Of a DNA stretch of 12,248 nt, positions 1 to 5,401 are shown in pieces. The DNA comes from Candidatus Kerfeldbacteria bacterium (GTDB taxonomy: Bacteria > Patescibacteriota > Patescibacteriia > SBBC01 > CAIJZX01): the NCBI GenBank assembly GCA_016194465.1, contig JACQBO010000069.1, positions 1-12,248 on the forward strand, in the 5' to 3' direction. Positions within the stretch are counted from its first letter, which is position 1. Every line of letters starts with the position of its first letter. The translations under genes and the position numbers were made by a program. A model generated the notes under the pieces. It did no database searches and had not been told where the DNA came from. It saw nothing but the letters and a program-made list of their open reading frames with translations.

Positions 1-51
1 AAGCAGAACGACGAGCCGCTCGCCGACAAAAAAAACGCCGGCCAGCCATGA
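1..51 (+). CDS. C-terminal tail of an upstream gene (partial)
   Basis: Frame 1 is open from the left edge to TGA at 49-51 and encodes the hydrophilic tail KQNDEPLADKKNAGQP. A charged, Gly/Pro-ending tail is plausible for the C-terminus of a cytosolic protein. Sixteen codons are too few to assign a family. The stop overlaps an ATG (ATGA, 48-51) that opens a 24-codon basic reading frame ending at 120-122, which may be chance. The reading frame choice is an inference. Confidence 0.35.
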   Translation, partial: KQNDEPLADKKNAGQP

Positions 52-118
52 AAGTGAGTGGTAAAAGTGTTTTTCAATTACGGGCGGCCATGAGCAAGCC
101 CGGACGGCTGCGACGTCG

Positions 119-147
119 TTGACAGTTAACATTCATTATGGTATTTT
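119..147 (+). promoter_or_regulatory. Sigma70-type promoter of the secG operon
   Basis: A perfect -35 box TTGACA (119-124) is followed after 17 bases by TATTTT (142-147), a fair -10 match. The predicted start near 154 gives a leader of about 70 bases before secG. That leader is AT-rich and shows no Shine-Dalgarno sequence. Confidence 0.6.
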
Positions 148-224
148 GCAACAGTTACGTTTTTAATCGACGCGGTTTTCTTCTCATGGTCATTCACGTT
201 CTGCGGTCCATAACGTAACACTCT

Positions 225-452
225 ATGCCTGCCTGGATAAAACAATTCGCCCCGATCGCCCAGCTCGTCCTGTCGATTTTCCTCATCGGCTTGATTTTGA
301 TTCAAAGTAAGGGCTCGGGCTTATCCGGAGTTTTTGGCGGTGAAGGAAATGTCTACCGGACAAAACGCGGGGCGGAAAAAGTTATTTTTATCGGCACCGT
401 CGCCATCGCCGTTCTTTTTTTCGGCGTGGCCATCTTAAATGCGTACCGCTAG
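225..452 (+). CDS. secG: Protein translocase subunit SecG
   Basis: This encodes SecG, the small auxiliary subunit of the SecYEG channel, which helps SecA-driven export across the cytoplasmic membrane. The 75-residue length is normal for the family. Two membrane segments are visible, at about residues 10-27 and 52-71. Between them lies the conserved cytoplasmic loop with IQSKGSGLSGVFGG (26-39), then YRTKRGAEK (44-52), matching the family pattern of a Gln-x-x-Gly-x-Gly-Leu loop, FGG, and a basic segment before the second helix. The ATG at 225 has no Shine-Dalgarno sequence. The 3' end overlaps the next gene by 14 bases, so the two are almost certainly co-transcribed from the promoter at 119-147. 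I am confident of the identity. Confidence 0.93.
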   Translation: MPAWIKQFAPIAQLVLSIFLIGLILIQSKGSGLSGVFGGEGNVYRTKRGAEKVIFIGTVAIAVLFFGVAILNAYR

Positions 453-2271
453 CATCGTCGCCACCGGACGCCGCTGGTTGTCCCGCCTGTTATTCTGGCG
501 ACGCCCAACCCGCGCTCAAGCCCAAGCCGGCGCCACCGAAGCGGCGGCTGAAGACCATGAGCTCGTTTTTGGTTTAGCCAAGTCTCGTGTGCCCAGTGTC
601 CATCAGCTCGCCCATCTGTCCGCCGTGCTCAGTCCGAAAGAAAAACGCTGGGTACGCTGGTGGATGGTCGTCGCGGTCGTAGCCGCCTTACTCTTAATCG
701 GACGCTGGTCCTTTCGACATGTGTCCCGGTTCCCGGCCAGCGGCGGTACCTTGACCGAAGGCCTGGTCGGCGCACCCCAGTACCTCAACCCAGTCTTGGC
801 CCGATCACAGGTCGACCTGCCCTTGACATCATTGACGTTTCGCGGCCTCTTGAAGCTGAATCAGGATTTTCACCTCGTCCCAGACCTGGCGCGAAACTAT
901 AGTGTCAGCCCCGATGGAAAAACCTATACCGTCATCCTGCCCCACGGATTGCATTGGTCAGATGGCCAGGCACTCACTGCCCAGGATGTTGTTTACACCT
1001 ACGAAACAATTGCCGATGCGGATTTCAAGAGCCCTTTGGCGACCATCTTTAACAAGATTACGGTTGCCGCGCCAAATGACCAGACCGTCGTGTTCCACCT
1101 GCCAACCGCTCAAGCGGCCTTTCCCTCGTATTTGATTTCCGGCTTGCTCCCTGCCCATCTCTGGTCCGACTCTAGCGCCCAGTCGTTCCCTTTAGCTGAA
1201 CTCAATGTCAAGCCAGTCGGTGACGGCCCCTACCGTTTCCAAAGCGTTACCAAGGACAGCAATGGCAACATTAAAAGTTATACCTTTGTGCGCAATCCGA
1301 ATTTTTCCGGCCCCCGGCCATATTTGAACTCGATCGTCATCAAATTCTATCCCGACGATGGCAGTGCCACCGAAGCTTGGCGCACCAACGCCATCGATAC
1401 GTTCGGCGGTATCACTCCAGATCAGCTGGCCGGGTTATCGAAACGAGGTGCGGTCACCGCCTGGCCGATTTCCCAATTAACCGCCGTGTTTTTTAACCAA
1501 CGAACAAACCAAGCCCTCAAAAGCCACGATGTGCGGGAGGCTCTTGCTCTGGCTACCAATCGGTCGCCGATGATTGACCAAGCCTTGAAACACTTTGGGA
1601 TGCCGGTATTTGGCCCCATCCTCCCCGGATATATCGGCTACAACCCAGACCTGCAACGCTACCCGTATGATCCGGCCAAAGCGAAGGCCTTACTCGACCA
1701 AGGCGGCTGGAAAGTGAATAGCCAGGGCCTCCGGCAAAAAGGCCCGCAACAACTGACCTTTACGTTTACCACCCTCGACGAGCCGACCTACCGCGCCGTC
1801 GCTGACCGGTTGGTGGCCGATTGGCGAGCCATTGGGGCTAATGTCGAAATCAAATACATCCCCGTCTCTCGGATGCAGAAAGATGTTATTCGCCCTAGGC
1901 AGTACGAAGCCCTACTCTTTGGCCAGGTCTTCGAAGCGGATGGGGACCCCTATCCATACTGGCACTCAACCCAAACGAAAGATCCAGGATTTAACTTGGC
2001 CATCTTCTTTAACAAGAACATCGATCAAGATCTCCAAGATGGGCAAACGCAGACCGACCAAGCCAAACGGATCAAGGATTACCTCGATTTCCAGAACTTG
2101 GTGGCCGGTGATATTCCCGCAATTTTCCTTTACCAATCAGAATACCTCTATCTCCACCCCAAAAATCTGCAAGGAATCGAGAGTAAACATCTCGTCAACG
2201 GATCAACGCGGTTCTCGACAATTGAGTCTTGGTATCGACAAACCAGGCTAAGCTGGGGTAAAAAGAAATAG
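439..2271 (+). CDS. Membrane-anchored peptide-type ABC substrate-binding protein (SBP family 5)
   Basis: This is a 610-residue extracytoplasmic solute-binding protein of the oligopeptide (DppA/OppA-like, SBP_bac_5) family. The strongest signature is at residues 151-189, which includes SVSPDGKTYTVILPHGLHWS and the AQDVVYTYE segment that characterise family 5. Typical later elements include GDGPY, VREALALATNR and YDPAKAKALL. The N-terminus is unusual: about 70 residues, basic at first and then Ala/Glu-rich, precede one membrane helix (about 74-90). There is no lipobox, so it appears anchored by an uncleaved helix with a cytoplasmic tail. The start overlaps secG by 14 bases. No permease or ATPase gene is in view, so the ligand and transporter partner are unknown. 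It could work with a distant transporter or as a free-standing receptor. Confidence 0.88.
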   Translation: MRTASIVATGRRWLSRLLFWRRPTRAQAQAGATEAAAEDHELVFGLAKSRVPSVHQLAHLSAVLSPKEKRWVRWWMVVAVVAALLLIGRWSFRHVSRFPASGGTLTEGLVGAPQYLNPVLARSQVDLPLTSLTFRGLLKLNQDFHLVPDLARNYSVSPDGKTYTVILPHGLHWSDGQALTAQDVVYTYETIADADFKSPLATIFNKITVAAPNDQTVVFHLPTAQAAFPSYLISGLLPAHLWSDSSAQSFPLAELNVKPVGDGPYRFQSVTKDSNGNIKSYTFVRNPNFSGPRPYLNSIVIKFYPDDGSATEAWRTNAIDTFGGITPDQLAGLSKRGAVTAWPISQLTAVFFNQRTNQALKSHDVREALALATNRSPMIDQALKHFGMPVFGPILPGYIGYNPDLQRYPYDPAKAKALLDQGGWKVNSQGLRQKGPQQLTFTFTTLDEPTYRAVADRLVADWRAIGANVEIKYIPVSRMQKDVIRPRQYEALLFGQVFEADGDPYPYWHSTQTKDPGFNLAIFFNKNIDQDLQDGQTQTDQAKRIKDYLDFQNLVAGDIPAIFLYQSEYLYLHPKNLQGIESKHLVNGSTRFSTIESWYRQTRLSWGKKK

Positions 2272-2281
2272 ACACGATTGA

Positions 2282-2297
2282 GTCGGGATGGCGGAAT
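2282..2297 (+). pseudogene. Possible 5' fragment of an interrupted tRNA-Leu
   Basis: The 16 bases from 2282 read like the acceptor strand and first D-arm half of a tRNA-Leu. The stretch TGGCGGAAT (2289-2297) also occurs in the intact tRNA downstream. The seven bases GTCGGGA can pair with TCCGGGC at 2462-2468 with five Watson-Crick pairs, one G-U and one mismatch. The same bases also form a perfect hairpin (CGGGAT 2284-2289 with ATCCCG 2296-2301), which is an alternative explanation. No T-run follows, so it is not a standard terminator. Confidence 0.4.
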
Positions 2298-2311
2298 CCC
2301 GTGCCAGAGGT

Positions 2312-2394
2312 GGGCGAGTGGCGGAATGGCAGACGCACTGGCTTCAGGAGCCAGCGACCGCAAGGTCATGGAGGTTCGACTCCTCTCTCGCCCA
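2312..2394 (+). tRNA. tRNA-Leu (anticodon CAG)
   Basis: This is a complete class II tRNA read directly from pairing. The acceptor strand GGGCGAG (2312-2318) pairs fully with CTCGCCC (2387-2393), with discriminator A at 2394. The anticodon stem CTGGC/GCCAG (2338-2342/2350-2354) encloses loop TTCAGGA with anticodon CAG at 2345-2347, reading the Leu codon CUG. The long variable arm has stem GACC/GGTC. The T stem GGAGG/CCTCT closes loop TTCGACT. CCA is not encoded: CCC follows the discriminator. It lies 40 bases after the binding-protein gene with no clear promoter of its own, so it may be part of that transcript. Confidence 0.93.
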
Positions 2395-2398
2395 CCCT

Positions 2399-2472
2399 TG
2401 GTACGGGGCGCGCTAGCTTCAGGAGCTAGTGGTCGCAAAACCTTGGAGGTTCAAATCCTCTTCCGGGCACCA
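2399..2472 (+). pseudogene. 3' part of a second tRNA-Leu (CAG), lacking its 5' end
   Basis: From the end of the D-loop onward this is a good tRNA-Leu. It has TGGTA (2399-2403), an anticodon stem CTAGC/GCTAG (2413-2417/2425-2429) around loop TTCAGGA with anticodon CAG at 2420-2422, and a variable stem GGT/ACC. The T stem GGAGG/CCTCT has loop TTCAAAT, followed by acceptor strand TCCGGGC (2462-2468), discriminator A and encoded CCA (2470-2472). The 5' acceptor strand and first D-arm half are missing: only four bases separate TGGTA from the intact tRNA before it. Possible missing parts lie at 2282-2297. As it stands it should not fold as a contiguous tRNA. It differs from the intact copy at many stem positions, so it is not a recent duplicate. 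Confidence 0.75.
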
Positions 2473-2492
2473 AGGTTGATGATAACAAATTC

Positions 2493-2936
2493 TTGATTTA
2501 CACACTCATTCTCAAAGCACTTCCGATTATCCTGCCAACTGTTATCAGCACAGGCATTGTTTCTGTTTTTATTAGTCATTACTATGATAAAAAAATCAAA
2601 ACTCATGAAATAAAGTTAGCAAAATACATTAGTTTAGTTGAAGAGCTTGCAAAAATGGTCGGAAACATGCCCGACTTTTCTAGGCTTATCCCTCTATTAA
2701 ATGAAGCTCTTTTATTTGGATCTGATGGGGTAGTAAGAGAAATCCTTAATTTTAATAAAGCTTTTACGCAAAAACAATCCTCTAGTGCAGGCGATTTTTA
2801 TATAGATTTTTCGCAAACGCTGAAACCATTAATAATCGAGATTCGAAAAGATTTGTATCTTAAATCAACCTCTATTGAAGATCTCGGCTTGGTCTTTTTT
2901 CAAAAACCAGATGGGGGCGGCCAGGGTCATTCTTGA
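2493..2936 (+). CDS. Small N-terminally anchored membrane protein, AT-rich, probably acquired
   Basis: This gene encodes 147 residues with a TTG start and TGA stop. It has one hydrophobic helix (about residues 4-29) and then a charged helical region (33-57). The segments EALLFGSDGVVREILNF (71-87) and LIIEIRKDLYLK (113-124) recall, from memory only, a widespread family of anchored proteins of unknown function. The body is strongly AT-rich (AAA, ATT, TTA codons), unlike all neighbours. The last ten codons, ending GGGQGHS, turn abruptly GC-rich, as though the native 3' end was lost at a junction. It starts 21 bases after the encoded CCA of the broken tRNA-Leu, a classic landing site for foreign DNA. 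The frame is open upstream to a TAG at 2427-2429 and contains no ATG, so the start is uncertain. Function unknown. Confidence 0.6.
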   Translation: MIYTLILKALPIILPTVISTGIVSVFISHYYDKKIKTHEIKLAKYISLVEELAKMVGNMPDFSRLIPLLNEALLFGSDGVVREILNFNKAFTQKQSSSAGDFYIDFSQTLKPLIIEIRKDLYLKSTSIEDLGLVFFQKPDGGGQGHS

Positions 2937-2961
2937 CACAATCCGTAATCTACGCTATACT
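2933..2961 (+). promoter_or_regulatory. Near-consensus sigma70 promoter of the RNase J gene
   Basis: TTGACA (2933-2938), an optimal 17-base spacer and TATACT (2956-2961) make the best promoter in the window. The stop codon of the preceding AT-rich gene (TGA, 2934-2936) lies inside the -35 box. Transcription should begin near 2968. Confidence 0.85.
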
Positions 2962-2967
2962 GTCCCC

Positions 2968-3223
2968 CGTTCTCCATATCGCGCTTAGCGGCAGATCCTG
3001 AAGCAAGTTCAGGACAGGCCATTACGCGTGATCCTTCGGCCTCGCCGAGTATCATCGCCTCATGACTACCCCGCCCTTTTGGTGGGGTCAGAACACAGTT
3101 TCATTGTCAGTACCCGTTCCTGTGTTACGGTAGAAACAGCGTTTTTCAACCCAAACTGTAGCGCGCCGATTCATCGGCCCCGAACAAGTCTTGTTCACAG
3201 CCAAGGTTGAAATTCAAGAAAAT
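2968..3223 (+). promoter_or_regulatory. Long structured 5' leader of the RNase J mRNA
   Basis: About 255 bases separate the predicted transcription start from the preferred ATG. Six inverted repeats are visible. H1 is TCCTGAA/TTCAGGA (2996-3014). H2 is TCGGC/GCCGA (3036-3048). H3 is ACCCCGCC/GGTGGGGT with one G-U (3068-3088). H4 is AACACAG/CTGTGTT (3092-3126). H5 is GCCGA/TCGGC (3165-3178). H6 is GAACAAG/CTTGTTC (3182-3196). ACAGTTT (3095-3101) could instead pair with AAACTGT (3153-3159), competing with H4. No T-runs follow the hairpins, so I see no terminator. By analogy with the E. coli RNase E leader, feedback control through the leader is possible; this is inference. Confidence 0.5.
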
Positions 3224-4987
3224 ATGTCAAAACGTCCAAAAGCGCGCCTGCGCCGGCCTGACGGACCGAGATTTACCCGCCGTCCAAACCCCAAAGCCAA
3301 AGAGGGCGAACGCGCCCCGAGCGATAAACATAATATCCTCCAAGTCATCCCCATGGGCGGCAACGAGGAAACTGGCGGACGCAACTGCTATCTCGTCCAA
3401 TATGGCCAGGAAATCCTGGTCATCGACATGGGCTTGATGTTTCCGGAAGATGATATGCCCGGCGTGGATTATATTATCCCCGACTTGTCGTACCTCAAAG
3501 GCAAAGAAAAGATGATCCGCGGCGTGATCTTCACCCACGGCCATCTCGACCACATCGGCGGCGCCGTCCACCTGATTCCCAAGCTGGGCAACCCGCCGGT
3601 CTACTCTTCGGACCTGACCTGCGCCATGATCCAGAAAAAGGCCGAGGAAGCGGTCCCCAACCACCGCTTCCGATTGCACAAGGTGAAAAACCACGACCGC
3701 CTCCGGCTCGGGATATTCCGCCTGCAATTTTTCGGTCTGTCGCACAGCATCCCGGCCGCGCTCGGCGTGGTGATTGAAACGCCCGGCGGATCGCTCGTCC
3801 ACACGGGAGATTTTAAGCTCGACAAACAGGCGCACATCCACAACCGCACCGACATTGAATTCGTCAAAAGTCTGGCCCAGCGAAATATCACCTGCCTGAT
3901 GTGCGATTCAACCAACGCCATCGTCCCCGGCCACCAGCTGACCGAAGAAGAAGTCGAAAAGAACATCCAGCAGATGTTCACCCAGACAAAGGGGCGGCTG
4001 ATTATCGCCACCATGTCGACCCTGCTCTCACGGATTCAGCAAATCCTGTCCATGGCCGAAAAATATAACCGCAAGGTGCACATTGTTGGATATTCCATGC
4101 GGAGCAATATTGAAATCGGCGTCAAGCTGGGGTACGTTCGCATCAAGCCGGGCACCATCATCGACTGGGAAAACGCCAAGAGACTGCCGAATAACCGGTA
4201 CATGATTCTCTGTACCGGCACCCAGGGCGAGGATAACGCTGCCCTGATGCGGATTGCCTATCGCGAGAACAAAAATATCCACATCGAAAAAAATGACCTA
4301 GTTGTCTTTTCCTCCTCGGTTATTCCCGGCAACGAGCGGGCCGTCACCCGCCTCAAAGAAGGACTTCTCCGCGAGGGCGCCGAGATTATCGACTCGAAAG
4401 TGCTTGACATTCACGCCGGTGGCCACGCCAAATCGGAAGATATTCACGACTTCATCCAGATGGTCCGACCGAAATACTTCATGCCCATCGAGGGTTCGTA
4501 TTCGTTCCTACTGGAAAACAAGAAAATCGCCCTGCGCGCCGGCATTCCCGAAAAAAATGTCCTGATCGCCGACAACGGGCAGGTGATCGAATTTTTCCAG
4601 GGCCAAGGCTACGTCACCAACCGGCGTCATCCGATTAACTATGTCTTCGTCGACGGTTTGGGCATCGGCGACATTAATCACCTCGTTTTGCGCGACCGAA
4701 AACAACTGGCCAGTGATGGCATGGTGATCGTCGTCGCCCAAATTTCCCGCAGCGGCAAGCCGGGAAAAATCGACATTATCTCTCGTGGCTTTACCCACAT
4801 GAAAGAACAGGGTCGCCTGATTCATGACATGGCCACCGAAGTCAAAAAGGCCCTCGGCGATAAATCTCCGAAACAGGAAACGAACGAACCGTATTTGCGG
4901 GAGAAGGTTCGGCGACAGCTGGAAAAATTTATTTTTCACCGCACCCAGCGCCAACCGATGATTCTTCCGGTCATTATCGAGACCTAG
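3224..4987 (+). CDS. rnj: Ribonuclease J (metallo-beta-lactamase/beta-CASP RNase)
   Basis: This is RNase J, a zinc-dependent endo- and 5'-3' exoribonuclease in mRNA decay and RNA maturation. From ATG 3224 it has 587 residues. Residues 1-36 form a basic tail before the metallo-beta-lactamase fold, probably an RNA contact. Motifs in order are GGNEETGGRN (45-54), HGHLDH (105-110, metal binding), SHSIP with His174, HTGDFKLD (193-200), CDSTNA with Asp228 (227-232), then the beta-CASP insert, and HAGGHAKSED (397-406). The segment PIEGSY (421-426) has Glu423 where B. subtilis-type enzymes have PVHGEY, whose His is a metal ligand. The C-terminal domain follows to residue 587. A TTG at 3191 would add 11 residues, but it lies inside hairpin H6 and the ATG is preferred. 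The identity is secure. Confidence 0.93.
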   Translation: MSKRPKARLRRPDGPRFTRRPNPKAKEGERAPSDKHNILQVIPMGGNEETGGRNCYLVQYGQEILVIDMGLMFPEDDMPGVDYIIPDLSYLKGKEKMIRGVIFTHGHLDHIGGAVHLIPKLGNPPVYSSDLTCAMIQKKAEEAVPNHRFRLHKVKNHDRLRLGIFRLQFFGLSHSIPAALGVVIETPGGSLVHTGDFKLDKQAHIHNRTDIEFVKSLAQRNITCLMCDSTNAIVPGHQLTEEEVEKNIQQMFTQTKGRLIIATMSTLLSRIQQILSMAEKYNRKVHIVGYSMRSNIEIGVKLGYVRIKPGTIIDWENAKRLPNNRYMILCTGTQGEDNAALMRIAYRENKNIHIEKNDLVVFSSSVIPGNERAVTRLKEGLLREGAEIIDSKVLDIHAGGHAKSEDIHDFIQMVRPKYFMPIEGSYSFLLENKKIALRAGIPEKNVLIADNGQVIEFFQGQGYVTNRRHPINYVFVDGLGIGDINHLVLRDRKQLASDGMVIVVAQISRSGKPGKIDIISRGFTHMKEQGRLIHDMATEVKKALGDKSPKQETNEPYLREKVRRQLEKFIFHRTQRQPMILPVIIET

Positions 4988-5009
4988 AGCGTCCAATAAT
5001 TCGACGCTC
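4987..5009 (+). terminator. Hairpin after RNase J, possible weak terminator
   Basis: GAGCGTC (4987-4993) pairs perfectly with GACGCTC (5003-5009) around a nine-base loop, starting at the last base of the stop codon. No T-run follows on the plus strand, so it is not a canonical intrinsic terminator. It lies between two convergent genes and may serve both or protect the 3' end. Confidence 0.4.
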
Positions 5010-5024
5010 AGAAAAGCCAGAGCG

Positions 5025-5306
5025 TTAATCCCGATCAATCACCGGCAGTCGCCAGTTGTTGAAAGCGGCGTAGGCCACGAGCAACCCTGAACCGAGCGCC
5101 ACGATCAGCGTGTCCCACACATGGATGTGACGATAGCCCAAAATGACGCCGGCTGGAACGGTCAACAGCCCGTAGATGCTGTGGTGCAGGTGCCATCCCT
5201 TCACGACCAGGTGCTTCGGACGCGAATGATACACCGCTTCCCAGACCGCGGCCAGCGCCGCTCCAGTCAGGCCGGTGACAATGGTCAGTTGTAGATACCA
5301 GTGCAT
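5025..5306 (-). CDS. Small membrane protein with a WHLHHSIYG motif, function unknown
   Basis: This minus-strand gene encodes 93 residues. Hydrophobic stretches at about residues 3-22, 44-57 and 65-82 suggest two or three membrane helices. Between the first two lies KGWHLHHSIYG (36-46), and RHIH follows at 59-62, so six of its eight histidines are clustered near membrane boundaries. That spacing could bind a metal or haem, but no family was recognised and this remains speculative. It converges on RNase J and is divergent from trpS, with its own good promoter at 5316-5344. The predicted transcript starts only a few bases before the ATG, supporting both a real gene and near-leaderless translation. 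Base composition matches the neighbours. Confidence 0.75.
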   Translation of the reverse strand: MHWYLQLTIVTGLTGAALAAVWEAVYHSRPKHLVVKGWHLHHSIYGLLTVPAGVILGYRHIHVWDTLIVALGSGLLVAYAAFNNWRLPVIDRD

Positions 5307-5315
5307 AACTTACTC

Positions 5316-5344
5316 AGTATACCGCAGAGCGATACATTGCTCAA
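5316..5344 (-). promoter_or_regulatory. Promoter of the 93-residue membrane protein gene
   Basis: Read on the minus strand, TTGAGC (5344-5339), a 17-base spacer and TATACT (5321-5316) form a strong sigma70-type promoter. The -10 box ends nine bases before the ATG at 5306, so the leader would be about 3 bases. Confidence 0.75.
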
Positions 5345-5365
5345 AAAATCATCCGCATCCCACCC

Positions 5366-5395
5366 CTAACAAAAAAGACTTCTTTTTGTTACACT
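5366..5395 (+). promoter_or_regulatory. trpS promoter with an overlapping inverted repeat
   Basis: CTAACA (5366-5371), an 18-base spacer and TACACT (5390-5395) form a moderate promoter. The -10 box ends six bases before the trpS ATG, so transcription should start at or next to the A of ATG. An inverted repeat, TAACAAAAAAG (5367-5377) against CTTTTTGTTA (5382-5391), fills the spacer and touches both boxes. It could be an operator, or AT-rich sequence that pairs by chance. Confidence 0.55.
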
Positions 5396-5401
5396 GTTCC
5401 C

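Noticed and set aside
48..122. A 24-codon basic frame overlapping the upstream stop (ATGA)
   Set aside because: The ATGA overlap is suggestive, but the product is very short with no recognisable feature. It cannot be told from chance.
2996..3004. TCCTGAAGC in the RNase J leader is complementary to the tRNA-Leu anticodon loop (GCTTCAGGA), suggesting a T-box-like contact
   Set aside because: It is explained by a self-complementary hairpin, and no T-box conserved elements or terminator are present. A nine-base match to tRNA sequence is weak evidence on its own.
3028..3210. A 60-codon frame with a GTG start in the RNase J leader
   Set aside because: It crosses several hairpins, has no domain or hydrophobic pattern, and overlaps the RNase J start. 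Structured leader RNA explains the region better.
3227..3841. A 204-codon open frame on the minus strand
   Set aside because: It lies wholly inside the well-supported RNase J gene, in antisense, and its composition mirrors that gene. No promoter or protein family is recognisable.
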